Position numbers and translations under genes: made by a program. This document shows positions 18,746 to 28,417 of a DNA stretch of 64,000 nucleotides, piece by piece. Position 1 is the first letter of the stretch. Each line of letters begins with the position of its first letter. The notes beneath the pieces were generated by a model. The model saw only the letters and a list, made by a program, of their open reading frames with translations, was not told the origin of the DNA and did not search any database. Source of the DNA: Melioribacteraceae bacterium (GTDB lineage: Bacteria > Bacteroidota > Ignavibacteria > Ignavibacteriales > Melioribacteraceae); the NCBI GenBank assembly GCA_023230485.1, contig JALNXG010000011.1, positions 1 through 64,000 of the forward strand. The letters are read 5' to 3'.

Positions 18746-20695
18746 TTATGAAGTTATTAATTTTCCGTTTTTTCTAACTGATAATGATGAGTAACTATCA
18801 GAAAGTTTGAATTTTGTTAGTAAATCCTGGAGATTAACTGTTAGTCTATTTAGGTCTTCAGAAGCTTGAGCAATTTGTTGAATACCTGAAGCTGATTGTT
18901 GTGTAACAGTGCTTATTGATTCAATATTCTTACTAATCTGTTCACTTGTAGAACTCTGTTCTTCACTCGAAGCCGCAACTTGATCAATTTGTGACGCAAC
19001 ATACTTTGCATTATCATTAATCGAAATGAGTACATCTTCTACTTCTTGAGTTAATTTAATTCCTTCTGTAACTGATTCACCTGCTTCACGCATCGATATA
19101 TTTGCTTCTTTAGATTCTTTTTGGATTGCTTTAATTGTTTCAGCAATCTCTTTTGTTGCTTTTGTTGTGCGCTCAGCAAGTTTTCTTACTTCATCTGCCA
19201 CAACAGCAAAACCACGTCCCTGCTCTCCTGCTCTTGCTGCTTCTATCGCCGCATTTAATGCCAATAAGTTTGTTTGATCTGCTATATCGTCGATCACTTG
19301 CGCAATTTCACCAATCTGATCAGTTTTGCTTGCTAAAGAATTAATTATTGAACCAGTCCTAGAAGCTGAAGTAGTTATTCTATCCATTCCTTCTTTAGAT
19401 TTTTTAATTTTCTCCACGCCCAATCCGGCATTTTCACGAGCTAAAATTGCATTTTTTGATGCTTCGCTTGCATTTCGAGAAGTCTCATAGATTGTTTTAG
19501 TCATCTCTTCTACTGCACCGGCTATCTCTGTAGATTGTGCACTTTGTTCTTGTGCACCTGCTGCCATCTCTTCTGATGATGATGATATTTCTGCCGCCGA
19601 ACTTGCTGTTGCTTGAACTGCCTCTGATACACTCAATAATAAAGTTCCGACATTCTTGATTGCCTTATTAAAGCCGGTAAATAATTTTCCCACATCATCA
19701 TCTTTTTCTATGTCTAATTTTACTGTCAAATCTCCCTCAGAGAATCGGTTGATAACTTCAAGCATTCTATCTACGTTTTTTGAAAGATAAACTTGAGATT
19801 CTTCAATTTCCATTTTAGCTTTCTCACTTATCTGAGTTGCTTTTTCTGCTGCTTTGTTTTTTTCTTCTACTTCATTGAAAGCATTTTTTATGTTCGCTAC
19901 CATTTCTCGGAATGATTTATTTAATAAACCAATTTCGTCCTTACGATTAAGCGGTTCGATAACTTCACTATAATTCCCGGCAGCTATTTTATTTGCCTTT
20001 TGGGAAAGAGCATCTAAAGGAGTTCCGGTTGAAATTGAAATTAAAAACCCTAAACCTACTGCTGCTAATCCACTTATGATTGTAAGAAGCACTAATAAAA
20101 AGTTTGCTGAATTTATTTCTTCATCTGCGGCTAAATCTAGTTTTTGTGAATTTTCTTTGAACGTTTTTATTCCATTAGCAACAACCGGAACGATTGCTAA
20201 GAATTTTTCTCGAACTAGAAAAGACTGTTCAAATATTCTATTTGATAATTCTCCATTTTCTATTGAATTATCCTTTTCTCTACACATTGAAATAAAGACA
20301 TTGTGCTCATTTATAAATGAAGTATATGTACTTTTTAATTCTTCATAAATAGCTTTTTCTTCATCATTTAAATCAATTTTATTAATTATTTGGAATGATT
20401 CTTCGCCTGAGGCAACTCCTTTGTCTATATATTCATATTGAGCTGTTCTCTTGCTCCCAGTAATTTCGGGAATTAATAATCCTCTTTCACCCGTTAATAT
20501 TTTATTCATACTTGATTCTATATTTCCAAAATTCTCAACTAATGGCATTTGATTATTTGTTACATTATCTAATGCCTCCATTGTTGTATTCATTGACTGA
20601 ATCGCTTTATATCCAATAAATACAGTTGCTAATACTATAATAGAAAACGCTAAGACCAGCTTGTAGCGGATCTTTAAATTCATAAACCACTTCAT
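18746..20695 (-). CDS. Methyl-accepting chemotaxis protein
   Basis: Chemoreceptor of 649 residues. It has a transmembrane helix (about 13-32), a periplasmic four-helix-bundle-like sensor region (about 33-198), a second helix (about 200-222), a HAMP domain (about 223-275), a further HAMP-like unit ([20 protein letters not shown]) and the signalling domain (about 350-640) with the conserved [20 protein letters not shown] tip. The protein ends without a CheR/CheB tether pentapeptide. It is the second gene of the cheW operon and a distant paralogue of the other receptor. Confidence 0.95.
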   Translation of the reverse strand: MKWFMNLKIRYKLVLAFSIIVLATVFIGYKAIQSMNTTMEALDNVTNNQMPLVENFGNIESSMNKILTGERGLLIPEITGSKRTAQYEYIDKGVASGEESFQIINKIDLNDEEKAIYEELKSTYTSFINEHNVFISMCREKDNSIENGELSNRIFEQSFLVREKFLAIVPVVANGIKTFKENSQKLDLAADEEINSANFLLVLLTIISGLAAVGLGFLISISTGTPLDALSQKANKIAAGNYSEVIEPLNRKDEIGLLNKSFREMVANIKNAFNEVEEKNKAAEKATQISEKAKMEIEESQVYLSKNVDRMLEVINRFSEGDLTVKLDIEKDDDVGKLFTGFNKAIKNVGTLLLSVSEAVQATASSAAEISSSSEEMAAGAQEQSAQSTEIAGAVEEMTKTIYETSRNASEASKNAILARENAGLGVEKIKKSKEGMDRITTSASRTGSIINSLASKTDQIGEIAQVIDDIADQTNLLALNAAIEAARAGEQGRGFAVVADEVRKLAERTTKATKEIAETIKAIQKESKEANISMREAGESVTEGIKLTQEVEDVLISINDNAKYVASQIDQVAASSEEQSSTSEQISKNIESISTVTQQSASGIQQIAQASEDLNRLTVNLQDLLTKFKLSDSYSSLSVRKNGKLITS

Positions 20696-20760
20696 ATATG
20701 TAATATTCCCTTTTTTAAAAACAGGAACAGACCTCGGAATCTGCCCTATTAAATTTATTT

Positions 20761-21246
20761 TTAAATAACTTCTGCTAATTCGGCTTTTTCGGTCGCAGTT
20801 AATATTTTCTCGATATCGATAAGAATTAATAATCTGTCTTCCAATTTTCCGACTGCCTTAATAAATTCTGAATTAATACCCGTTACTAATTCTGGTGGTG
20901 CTTCTGTTATATCTGCAGGTATTCTCAAGACTTCTGTTACGGCATCTACAATAAATCCTACCGTCTTACCTGAAACTTCCACAACTACGATTCTTGTATC
21001 TTTATCGTGTGTTTTTCTTTGAATACCAAGTTTGCATCTAAAATCAATTACAGGAATTATTCTTCCTCGTAGGTTAATTACTCCATCTACGAAATCGGGT
21101 GAATTAGGCACTTTCGTTACTTGAAGCATCCGAATTATTTCCTGAACTAAAAGAATATCTACTCCAAATTCTTCATCGCCAATCATAAAACTGACTAGTT
21201 GGAGTAATTCAGTAGTATCTTTTTTATGAGATTGATTATTACTCAT
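20761..21246 (-). CDS. cheW: Chemotaxis coupling protein CheW
   Basis: Adaptor of 161 residues that links chemoreceptors to the CheA kinase. The CheW domain spans about 13-155, with [20 protein letters not shown] at the start and the receptor/CheA-contact segment [20 protein letters not shown]. It ends with [17 protein letters not shown]. The ribosome site is GAGGA before ATG at 21246. It is the first gene of the operon driven by a sigma-28-type promoter. No cheA, cheY, cheB or cheR is in the window, so these must lie elsewhere. Confidence 0.96.
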   Translation of the reverse strand: MSNNQSHKKDTTELLQLVSFMIGDEEFGVDILLVQEIIRMLQVTKVPNSPDFVDGVINLRGRIIPVIDFRCKLGIQRKTHDKDTRIVVVEVSGKTVGFIVDAVTEVLRIPADITEAPPELVTGINSEFIKAVGKLEDRLLILIDIEKILTATEKAELAEVI

Positions 21247-21290
21247 TTCATATCCTCGTTTTTTTCTTATAAAAATTACTTTACAATTAA

Positions 21291-21317
21291 TTATCGATTA
21301 CCTAGCTCATTTGTTTA
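21291..21317 (-). promoter_or_regulatory. Sigma-28-type promoter of the cheW-chemoreceptor operon
   Basis: On the minus strand TAAACAAA (21317-21310) and ATCGATAA (21298-21291) are 11 bases apart. The core TAAA-N15-nnCGATAA of flagellar sigma-28 promoters is exact. It lies 45-71 bases before the cheW start. Confidence 0.6.
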
Positions 21318-21440
21318 TATCAAAAAGTGAAAAAGATTATTTTTAATTTAATTTCCCATAAATAGCGTTTATCAGACATATGGTTAATATTACCCATAGA
21401 TGTTATAGAATTTTGCCCTTCAATTATATAAATTGCTTTG

Positions 21441-21467
21441 TAACTGTAAGAAATTCTCGCACGATAA
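21441..21467 (+). promoter_or_regulatory. Possible sigma-28-type promoter of the kinase operon
   Basis: TAACTGTA (21441-21448) and CACGATAA (21460-21467) are 11 bases apart, fitting TAAA-N15-nnCGATAA with one mismatch in the upstream core. It lies 43-69 bases before the ATG at 21510. Weaker than the divergent one. Confidence 0.38.
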
Positions 21468-21509
21468 TTGTTGTATATTAATATTAATCTACTAAGGGCA
21501 ATTTAATTG

Positions 21510-22841
21510 ATGAGAAAAATGACTAAGGAATTTTTAGAATCGTTTGATAAAATTGATTTGCAGGTGAGGACTTCAAGTTATATTAGTACTATTTCTATAA
21601 TTTTAATGGCTTCTCTAATTATTCCTCTTTTTAATATATCCATTATGTTTTTCAATTATAATATTCTAATAGTTGTAATAATTGAGTTTTTCATTCTTTT
21701 GGCTATATTTACAATAAATCGAGCAGGCGAAACTTCAATTGCAGCAAATATTTTAGTTTATAGCATTCTATTATTTACTTTTGCTCTTTTTTATTTTAGC
21801 CAATTTGGTATAAGAGATGTGTATATTTTGATATTACCAGTACTTTTAATTTTTACCGGTATAGTAATTGACAAAAAAAAATATATTATTTTTAGTATTA
21901 TTCTTATTTTTCTATTCACCGGATATACTATTTTTGAGATTTTAGGAATTATTGGTAATACACCACCAAATAAAATCTCATTTACTTCAATAATAAATTC
22001 AGTTATAATTCTAATAATAACCGCTGTTGGCGTTTATTTTCTCACTAATGACCTTCGAAATTCAATTGATAAGTTAAAAAAAACTGCTTTAGAATTTTTT
22101 GAATATCAAAAAAAGACACAATTAAAATTAATCGAGTCTGAAAAGAAATTACAGGATTTAAATTCAACTAAAGACATTTTTCTTTCTGTTGTAGCTCACG
22201 ACCTCAAAAGTCCTTTCCAAGGACTTCTTGGAATCTCTAATTTGTTGAGTACTGAATTTGAATCATTCACTAAAAAAGAAATAAAAGAGTCTATTGATAA
22301 TCTATCAGAATCTTTAAAGAAGCAATATTTATTGTTAGAAGATCTCCTTCAATGGGGAAGGTTACAAAGAGGAACTATTCCTTTTGAACCTAAAAAAGAT
22401 GATATATTTGAAGTTATTTCAGAATCAATTCAGGTATTTGCTCAATCCGCCGTTAGTAAAAATATTACTATATTAAATCACTCAACTCCTGAAACATTTT
22501 TTGTCTTTGATCGTTATTTAATTTCTATCGTCCTTAGAAATTTATTGTCAAATGCTATTAAATTCTCTTTTCCCGATAGTGTAGTTTTAATTGCCGCTGA
22601 ATTGAAAGAGAATAAGTTAACTATTAAAGTAAAAGACACAGGAAAAGGAATTGAATCAAAATATCGAGATAGATTATTTAAATTAGATTCAACATTTTCA
22701 ACAACCGGAACCAAGAATGAAACCGGAACAGGTTTAGGACTTCTGCTTTGTCATGATATTATTATCAAACATAAAGGCAAAATCTCTTTTATCAGCGCCC
22801 CCGGGAAAGGATCTGAATTTGTCTGTTCAATTTATAATTGA
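21510..22841 (+). CDS. Membrane sensor histidine kinase
   Basis: Sensor kinase of 443 residues. The first 200 residues contain about six transmembrane helices with almost no periplasmic loops, typical of a membrane-embedded sensor. A short coiled coil leads to the HisKA domain (about 220-285) with the phospho-acceptor His in VVAHDLKSPFQGLLG and the ATPase domain (about 330-440) with NLLSNAIKFS, DTGKGIESKY and GTGLGLLLC. No receiver is attached; a partner receiver may be the Rcp1-like protein downstream. The ATG at 21510 is preferred over the TTG at 21507 because of its spacing from AAGGG. Confidence 0.9.
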   Translation: MRKMTKEFLESFDKIDLQVRTSSYISTISIILMASLIIPLFNISIMFFNYNILIVVIIEFFILLAIFTINRAGETSIAANILVYSILLFTFALFYFSQFGIRDVYILILPVLLIFTGIVIDKKKYIIFSIILIFLFTGYTIFEILGIIGNTPPNKISFTSIINSVIILIITAVGVYFLTNDLRNSIDKLKKTALEFFEYQKKTQLKLIESEKKLQDLNSTKDIFLSVVAHDLKSPFQGLLGISNLLSTEFESFTKKEIKESIDNLSESLKKQYLLLEDLLQWGRLQRGTIPFEPKKDDIFEVISESIQVFAQSAVSKNITILNHSTPETFFVFDRYLISIVLRNLLSNAIKFSFPDSVVLIAAELKENKLTIKVKDTGKGIESKYRDRLFKLDSTFSTTGTKNETGTGLGLLLCHDIIIKHKGKISFISAPGKGSEFVCSIYN

Positions 22842-22853
22842 TTAAGGTACAAT

Positions 22854-25364
22854 ATGAAAAATCCCAAAAAACTTAAAAAAAACTTACTAGAAGAAATTGA
22901 GATTCTAAAACAAAAGAATAAGCTCCTTGCAAGATCGCCCCGACCTTTAGAGAACAAACTTTATAAAATTGCTCTTCAAAAAGAAGAAGCTCTTACATCT
23001 GAATTAAAGAAAAGTAATAGAAAGTTACACATTTTCTTGGAGCAAACTTCAGAAGGGGTCTCTTATATGTCTATTAATCCACCGATCGATCTTTCACTTT
23101 CAATTTATGATCAGGCTAAACATTATATCAAACATGGGAGGATTACTGAGGCTAATCAAGCTTTAGCAGAAATGTATGGGTTTAAAAGTGCAAATGAATT
23201 AATTGGAAAATCGCTTGACGATTTTTGGGTGGGGAATCAGGAAGAAATGATTCAAAGCATGCTGGATTGGCCCAGTTCTAATTATCGGCTTGATAATAAA
23301 ATTACTATTGAACACGATGCCAAAGGAGATATTCATTATTTCTCAAATAATTCAATTGGTGTTTTCGAGAATAATCATTTAGTAGGGCTTTGGGGAGCTC
23401 AAAGAGATATTACTGAACAATTTCTCATAAATAAAAAAATTAAAGAAAGTGAAGAACGTTTTAGAATCATTTCTGAACAGACCGGGACTATTGTTTATGA
23501 TAAGAATTTAATTACAGGTGAGATAATTAGAACCGGAGCAATAAAAGATATACTTGGTTATGATCCTTCTGAATATCAAAAAATGTCAATTGAAGATTTT
23601 GATTCCCTTTTACATCCTGAGGATAAATATAATACTCTTTATAAAGAACAATTAGCTATTCAAAAAGGAGAAAGTTTTCAAGTTCTTTATAGGATTAAAC
23701 ATAAAAATGGAAAATATGTTTTAATTGAGGATAATTGTTTTCTAATGACCAACGAAAAAGGGATTACAATTCGACTTCTTGGGAGTATGAAAGACGTAAC
23801 TCTTCAAAAAGAATATGAAGAAAAATTAATCAGAAGTGAAGAAACTTTCAGAACTATGGCATCAAATATGTCTGATAGTTTTTTTGTTCTGTCTGCTGAA
23901 GGTAATTTTAAGTATCTCTCCCCATCTCATAAAGCTTTATTCGGATATGATGACGAAGAATTGCTTGGTACATTTGCTTTTCAGTATGTCCACCCCGATG
24001 ATTTAGAAAGAATTATGACTTTATTCGGCTCTATTATGCCTATCGATGGAGCTAAAGTTACCGCACAATATAGAAATATGACAAAAAATAATGGGTGGAG
24101 AATAATTGAAGCTATCGGTATAAATCTTATTTCCCATAAAGATATTAATGGAATTCTCATTAATGCCAGAGATGTAACTGAAAAAGCTTTGTTAGATAAT
24201 GCAGTTAAAACATTAATTGAAGGGACAACAGCAGTAGGACGTGAATTTTTTAATTCTCTCGTCCTGGAATTATCTTCATTATTAAAATTTAAGTATGTTT
24301 TTCTCGCAGAAGAATTAAAAGATAAACCCGAGATTCTAAAAACGTTAGCCATTTCAGAAAACCAGAAAATAATTCATAATGTAGAATATAAAAAGACTGA
24401 TTCTCCGTTTATAAATGTTTTTGGAAAAGAGATTCATGTCTATCCTGAGAAAGTGCAAGATCTTTTTCCATTAGATCAAGACTTAAAGTTTATGGCTGCT
24501 GAAAGTTTCATCGGTATTCCAATTAATACTTCGAGTGGGAGACCTCTTGGTTTGATGGTAGCGATAGATGATAAACCGATGAAAGATATGTCCGTAGCTA
24601 AATATCTTATGACCCTTTTTGCTGCTCGTGTTTCTTCAGAAATTGAAAGACTTTCAATAGTAAAAGAATTGGAAAATAAAAATGCTGAACTAGAGCGTTT
24701 TACATATACAGTTTCTCATGACCTTAAAAGTCCTGTTATTACTATCAAAGGATTTCTTGGTATGCTTAAAGATGATGCCACCTCTGGTAATATTGAACGA
24801 CTCGAATCTGATATAAAGAGAATTTCAAATGCAGCTGATAAAATGCAAAACCTATTGGAAGACCTTCTCCAGCTGTCGCGTATTGGAAGATTAACAAATC
24901 CTGCAGTAGAGTTTTCTCTAACTACAATTTCTGAAGAAGTTATTGAACTTTTACAAGGAAATTTTGGTTCATTAAGTAACTCTGTTAATATTGAACCGAA
25001 TATGCCGTTAATTTTAGCAGATAAGACAAGGATTAGCGAAGTTATTCAAAACCTTATTGAAAACGCAATTAAATACAGAAATTCTAATATCCCTCTTAAA
25101 ATTGATATCGGCTCTATTTCAAAAGAGGACGAAATTGTTTATTTTGTAAAAGACAATGGCATCGGGATTAAAAAAGAATATCTAGATAAGATTTTCGGAT
25201 TGTTTGAAAAACTAAATCCGGCTAGCGATGGGACTGGAATTGGTTTGGCTTTAGTAAAAAGGATTGTTGAATTACATGGAGGTAGAATTTGGGTAGAGTC
25301 GGATGGTTTAGATAATGGTTCTACATTTTATTTTACTATTAAAAGTGTCAAGGGTATATCATGA
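22854..25364 (+). CDS. Multi-PAS soluble sensor histidine kinase
   Basis: Cytoplasmic kinase of 836 residues without transmembrane helices. An N-terminal coiled coil is followed by three PAS-type domains (about 55-190, 200-320 and 330-445, each closing with a PAC-like segment such as IRLLGSMKDVTLQKEYEE), a GAF-like domain (about 450-600), HisKA (about 615-685, with YTVSHDLKSPVITIKGFLGM) and an ATPase domain (about 720-832, with NLIENAIKYR and GTGIGLALVKRIVELHGG). This layout resembles phytochrome-related kinases that signal to Rcp1-type receivers, and such a gene follows with a four-base overlap. Confidence 0.92.
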   Translation: MKNPKKLKKNLLEEIEILKQKNKLLARSPRPLENKLYKIALQKEEALTSELKKSNRKLHIFLEQTSEGVSYMSINPPIDLSLSIYDQAKHYIKHGRITEANQALAEMYGFKSANELIGKSLDDFWVGNQEEMIQSMLDWPSSNYRLDNKITIEHDAKGDIHYFSNNSIGVFENNHLVGLWGAQRDITEQFLINKKIKESEERFRIISEQTGTIVYDKNLITGEIIRTGAIKDILGYDPSEYQKMSIEDFDSLLHPEDKYNTLYKEQLAIQKGESFQVLYRIKHKNGKYVLIEDNCFLMTNEKGITIRLLGSMKDVTLQKEYEEKLIRSEETFRTMASNMSDSFFVLSAEGNFKYLSPSHKALFGYDDEELLGTFAFQYVHPDDLERIMTLFGSIMPIDGAKVTAQYRNMTKNNGWRIIEAIGINLISHKDINGILINARDVTEKALLDNAVKTLIEGTTAVGREFFNSLVLELSSLLKFKYVFLAEELKDKPEILKTLAISENQKIIHNVEYKKTDSPFINVFGKEIHVYPEKVQDLFPLDQDLKFMAAESFIGIPINTSSGRPLGLMVAIDDKPMKDMSVAKYLMTLFAARVSSEIERLSIVKELENKNAELERFTYTVSHDLKSPVITIKGFLGMLKDDATSGNIERLESDIKRISNAADKMQNLLEDLLQLSRIGRLTNPAVEFSLTTISEEVIELLQGNFGSLSNSVNIEPNMPLILADKTRISEVIQNLIENAIKYRNSNIPLKIDIGSISKEDEIVYFVKDNGIGIKKEYLDKIFGLFEKLNPASDGTGIGLALVKRIVELHGGRIWVESDGLDNGSTFYFTIKSVKGIS

Positions 25365-25777
25365 CAATTGAAGCACCTACCATTCTGCTTGTTGAAGATA
25401 ATGAAGACCACGCTGAATTAGTAAAACGCGGATTAGAGAAAAATAAAATCGCAAATAAACTTGTTCACGTTAATGATGGAGAAAAAGCAATCGATTATCT
25501 GCTTTCGAATCCTGCACCTCATCTCGTGTTACTTGATCTTAGGCTTCCCAAAATTGATGGACTTGCAGTTCTTAAAAAAATTAAAACTACACCGGAATTA
25601 TTGAAAATCCCGGTCGTTATACTTACTTCTTCTGATTCTCCTAAAGATATAGAAAGCTCTTATTCAAATTATGTAAACAGCTATTTAGTAAAACCGATTG
25701 ATTTTAACAAGTTTCATAAACTTCTTGATGATCTTGGATACTATTGGCTTTTATGTAATAAAAATCCAAATCCTTAG
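25361..25777 (+). CDS. Single-domain response regulator (Rcp1-like)
   Basis: Receiver domain of 138 residues with no output domain. Conserved residues are the acidic pair in LLVEDNEDHAEL, phospho-acceptor Asp59 in LVLLDLRLPKIDG, the switch Ser/Thr in VILTSSD and the Lys in YLVKP. The longer loop after the acidic pair is typical of Rcp1-type regulators that pair with PAS/GAF kinases. The ATGA overlap with the upstream kinase strongly suggests they are a cognate pair. Confidence 0.92.
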   Translation: MTIEAPTILLVEDNEDHAELVKRGLEKNKIANKLVHVNDGEKAIDYLLSNPAPHLVLLDLRLPKIDGLAVLKKIKTTPELLKIPVVILTSSDSPKDIESSYSNYVNSYLVKPIDFNKFHKLLDDLGYYWLLCNKNPNP

Positions 25778-25799
25778 TTCTCATTTATAGGTGATTATT

Positions 25800-27776
25800 A
25801 TGCAGTCAGCAAATAAGATTCTCATAGTCGAAGATGAACTTGCCCACTTTGAGCTAATTGAAAGAGGCTTTGAAAAAAGGAAAGATGAGTTCAGTTTAAG
25901 AAGAGCCATTAATCTTGAAGAAGCCCTCATAGCAATAAATGAATTTCAACCTACTTTAATTATTTCAGATTGGAAACTGCCTGATGGTAATGGTACTGAC
26001 TTAATTATAAAAGATTCTCATGACAATCTAAAAATTCCAATAATTTTAATGACAAGTTATGGATATGAAACATTTGCCGTAGAAGCAATGAAATTGGGTG
26101 TTTTAGATTATATAGTAAAATCTCCTGATATCTTTTTTGATATGGCTCATATTGCCGAAAGAACTCTCCGCGCATGGGATAATATCGTAGAAAAAAGAAA
26201 TATTGAAGACCGACTAAGAAAATTATCAACAGCCGTAGAGCAGTCTAAAGTTATTAATGTAATTACTGATACTAATGGTGTTATTGAGTACGTTAACCCA
26301 ATTTTTGAAAACATCACCGGTTATTATAGTATTGAAGTTATTGGAGAAACTCCATCAATTTTAAAATCGGGAAAGATGGATATGGCTGTTTATAATGATC
26401 TTTGGGCTACAATCAAATCTGGCAATGAATGGAAAGGAGAACTCCTAAATAAAAGGAAGAATGGGGAATTATATTGGGAATCCGTTTCGATTTCTCCAAT
26501 TATGGATGAGTCAGGAAGAATTACAAATTTCCTTAAAGTAAGCGAAGATATAAATGAAAAGAAAAAAATGGAGACTGAATTAAAACTTGCTTTAGAAAAA
26601 GCTGAAGCATCGAATCGGTTAAAAAGCTCTATCCTTTCTAATATGAATCACGAGTTTAGAACTCCATTGATGGGAATTTTGGGAATGACTGAACTTCTTA
26701 TCGAAGAAATTGAAGATGAAGTTCATGAACAAATGTTAGAAAGAGTTAAAGCCTCTGGCAAAAGATTGATGACTACACTAAACTCAATTCTTGATCTTTC
26801 CGAACTCGAATCTGACAGAACTTTTTTTAAGCTTTCTGAATACTCGATTGATGATTACCTTATTCCCTTTCTCAAAAAATTTAATAAAACATCAGAAGAA
26901 AGAAATCTTCCTTTTACATACGAAATTAAAAATTCAGATTTAACTTTATTAGTTTATGAAAGATTCTTTGAACAAGTACTTACCAACTTGATTGAAAACT
27001 CATTTAAGTATACTACTTCAGGATATGTGAAAGTCATTGTAGAAAGTGTCGATTTAGATTCTAAACTTTACGCCAAAATATCGATAGAAGATACGGGAAT
27101 TGGAATAGAGCCCGAGAATTTCAGCCTTATTTTTGAGGAATTTAGACAAGCTAGTGAAGGTATGAGCCGTAATTATGAAGGCTCAGGTCTTGGACTAACT
27201 ATTGCAAAAAAAATGATAGATGTTATGAAAGGTTCTATTTCAGTTGTAAGTAAAGTGAACGTTGGCTCTACTTTTACGATCCTTTTACCCGCAATGCACA
27301 TTGCTAAACTAACCAAAGAAGAAGAAAAAGATAAGTGGAATACTACCATTAATGATTTAAGAAAAAAAGTTTTTGTTCATGCTGACAGAAAACCATTGAT
27401 TCTTTTTGTTGAAGATAATATACTCAATCAGGAAGTAACAAAATTATTCTTAAAAGATTTGGCTTTAGTTGACTGCGTCTCTGATGGTAGGAGTGCAATT
27501 AATATAGTTAATGAAAAACTTTATTCACTAATCTTAATGGATATAAATCTTGGTGCAGGAATTGACGGAATTGAAGCTACTCGCCAGATAAGACAGATTA
27601 GAAATTACGAAAGTACACCTATAATTGCAGTAACAGGATATGCAAGCAGTGCTGATAGAGAAAAATTTATTGCTTTCGGATTAACGGATATATTAGTCAA
27701 ACCATTTAATAAAAACGAGATTTTAGACTTAGTAAAACAGATATTAAAACCAGAACAAAAAAAGCAGACAGAATAA
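25800..27776 (+). CDS. Hybrid kinase: receiver-PAS-HisKA-ATPase-receiver
   Basis: Cytoplasmic phosphorelay protein of 658 residues: receiver (about 4-120, phospho-Asp in LIISDWKLPDGNG), PAS (about 140-250), HisKA (about 275-340, SNMNHEFRTPLMGILGM), ATPase (about 380-500, NLIENSFKYT, GSGLGLTIAKKM) and a second receiver (about 532-652, LILMDINLGAGIDG). The ATG at 25800 is chosen because the in-frame GTG at 25791 is itself part of the AGGTGA ribosome site. The input receiver could take phosphate from another kinase of this cluster. The last bases form part of a terminator for the opposite strand. Confidence 0.92.
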   Translation: MQSANKILIVEDELAHFELIERGFEKRKDEFSLRRAINLEEALIAINEFQPTLIISDWKLPDGNGTDLIIKDSHDNLKIPIILMTSYGYETFAVEAMKLGVLDYIVKSPDIFFDMAHIAERTLRAWDNIVEKRNIEDRLRKLSTAVEQSKVINVITDTNGVIEYVNPIFENITGYYSIEVIGETPSILKSGKMDMAVYNDLWATIKSGNEWKGELLNKRKNGELYWESVSISPIMDESGRITNFLKVSEDINEKKKMETELKLALEKAEASNRLKSSILSNMNHEFRTPLMGILGMTELLIEEIEDEVHEQMLERVKASGKRLMTTLNSILDLSELESDRTFFKLSEYSIDDYLIPFLKKFNKTSEERNLPFTYEIKNSDLTLLVYERFFEQVLTNLIENSFKYTTSGYVKVIVESVDLDSKLYAKISIEDTGIGIEPENFSLIFEEFRQASEGMSRNYEGSGLGLTIAKKMIDVMKGSISVVSKVNVGSTFTILLPAMHIAKLTKEEEKDKWNTTINDLRKKVFVHADRKPLILFVEDNILNQEVTKLFLKDLALVDCVSDGRSAINIVNEKLYSLILMDINLGAGIDGIEATRQIRQIRNYESTPIIAVTGYASSADREKFIAFGLTDILVKPFNKNEILDLVKQILKPEQKKQTE

Positions 27777-27788
27777 TCCGCCTGCTTT
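27761..27788 (-). terminator. Intrinsic terminator of the fliC-distal flagellar operon
   Basis: AAAGCAG (27761-27767) pairs with CTGCTTT (27782-27788). On the minus strand the hairpin is followed by a run of T that reaches into the A tract at 27757-27763. It lies 26 bases after the flgM stop and overlaps the 3' end of the convergent kinase gene. Confidence 0.6.
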
Positions 27789-27814
27789 AGATTTATAAAA
27801 CAAGTTAATAATTA

Positions 27815-28066
27815 TTATTTTTTGATATCAATTAGAACTTTTGAAGCAATCTTATCCAAAACTTCGGGTCTATCATAGAATTTGTTTTGCATTTTGGTTC
27901 TGATTTCTTCTAACTGAGCAGACCCAAGATCTGATTTTGCAATATCTTTAGCTGCGGTAGATATTTCTATTTTGTCTTTCGATTCCGATGCTGAAGAGAT
28001 ATCCGATTTATTTACCGGATTTTGTTTGACAAAGTAGTTCGAGTTTGATATTCCTTTGATTTCCAC
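27815..28066 (-). CDS. flgM: Anti-sigma-28 factor FlgM
   Basis: Small protein of 83 residues that binds and blocks the flagellar sigma factor until the hook is complete, after which it is exported. The C-terminal sigma-binding helices are visible in LEEIRTKMQNKFYDRPEVLDKIASKVL. The N-terminal part has the expected disordered, Ser/Lys/Asp-rich composition, then DKIEISTAAKDI. Its position as last gene of the late fliC-fliS-fliD cluster would raise anti-sigma levels as filament genes are switched on, a feedback arrangement. Confidence 0.85.
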   Translation of the reverse strand: MEIKGISNSNYFVKQNPVNKSDISSASESKDKIEISTAAKDIAKSDLGSAQLEEIRTKMQNKFYDRPEVLDKIASKVLIDIKK

Positions 28067-28069
28067 TGT

Positions 28070-28405
28070 TCACCTGATATAATTTACAATTTTCCTTTGA
28101 CCATTTAAGCTTGAAATTTCCTTTTCTAATCTACTAATTTCCAAGCCAAACTTCCTAATTGTATTATCGTATGTTTCTTCAATTTGTTTAGCCTTGATAA
28201 ACATATTGGGATTATATTTAATGAGATTCGGCATCCCATATTTATCTATCAGATCATTTTTTAACTTTTGAATAATCATCATGGTTTCAAGTGCTAATTG
28301 AAATTTATCACCAAAATTTTCATCATCCAGAAGATCCAATTGCTTTTTTAAGCTATCAAGAAACTGATTAATTGCTTTTGATTTACTATTTAATTCATTA
28401 TTCAT
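28070..28405 (-). CDS. Small flagellar protein in the FliT position
   Basis: Helical, charged protein of 111 residues lying between fliD and flgM. I see no strong motif; heptad-like patterns (IRKFGLEISRLEKEISSLNG) suggest a coiled-coil chaperone. In many flagellar operons the FliD chaperone FliT follows fliD and fliS, and the size and helical make-up fit. The FliT identity is therefore inferred from position, not from sequence. Confidence 0.5.
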   Translation of the reverse strand: MNNELNSKSKAINQFLDSLKKQLDLLDDENFGDKFQLALETMMIIQKLKNDLIDKYGMPNLIKYNPNMFIKAKQIEETYDNTIRKFGLEISRLEKEISSLNGQRKIVNYIR

Positions 28406-28417
28406 AATTATTCTTCT

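Noticed and set aside
20696..20760. Small hairpin in the cheW-chemoreceptor gap
   Set aside because: The stem is only four perfect pairs with a large loop and would split an operon whose genes belong together.
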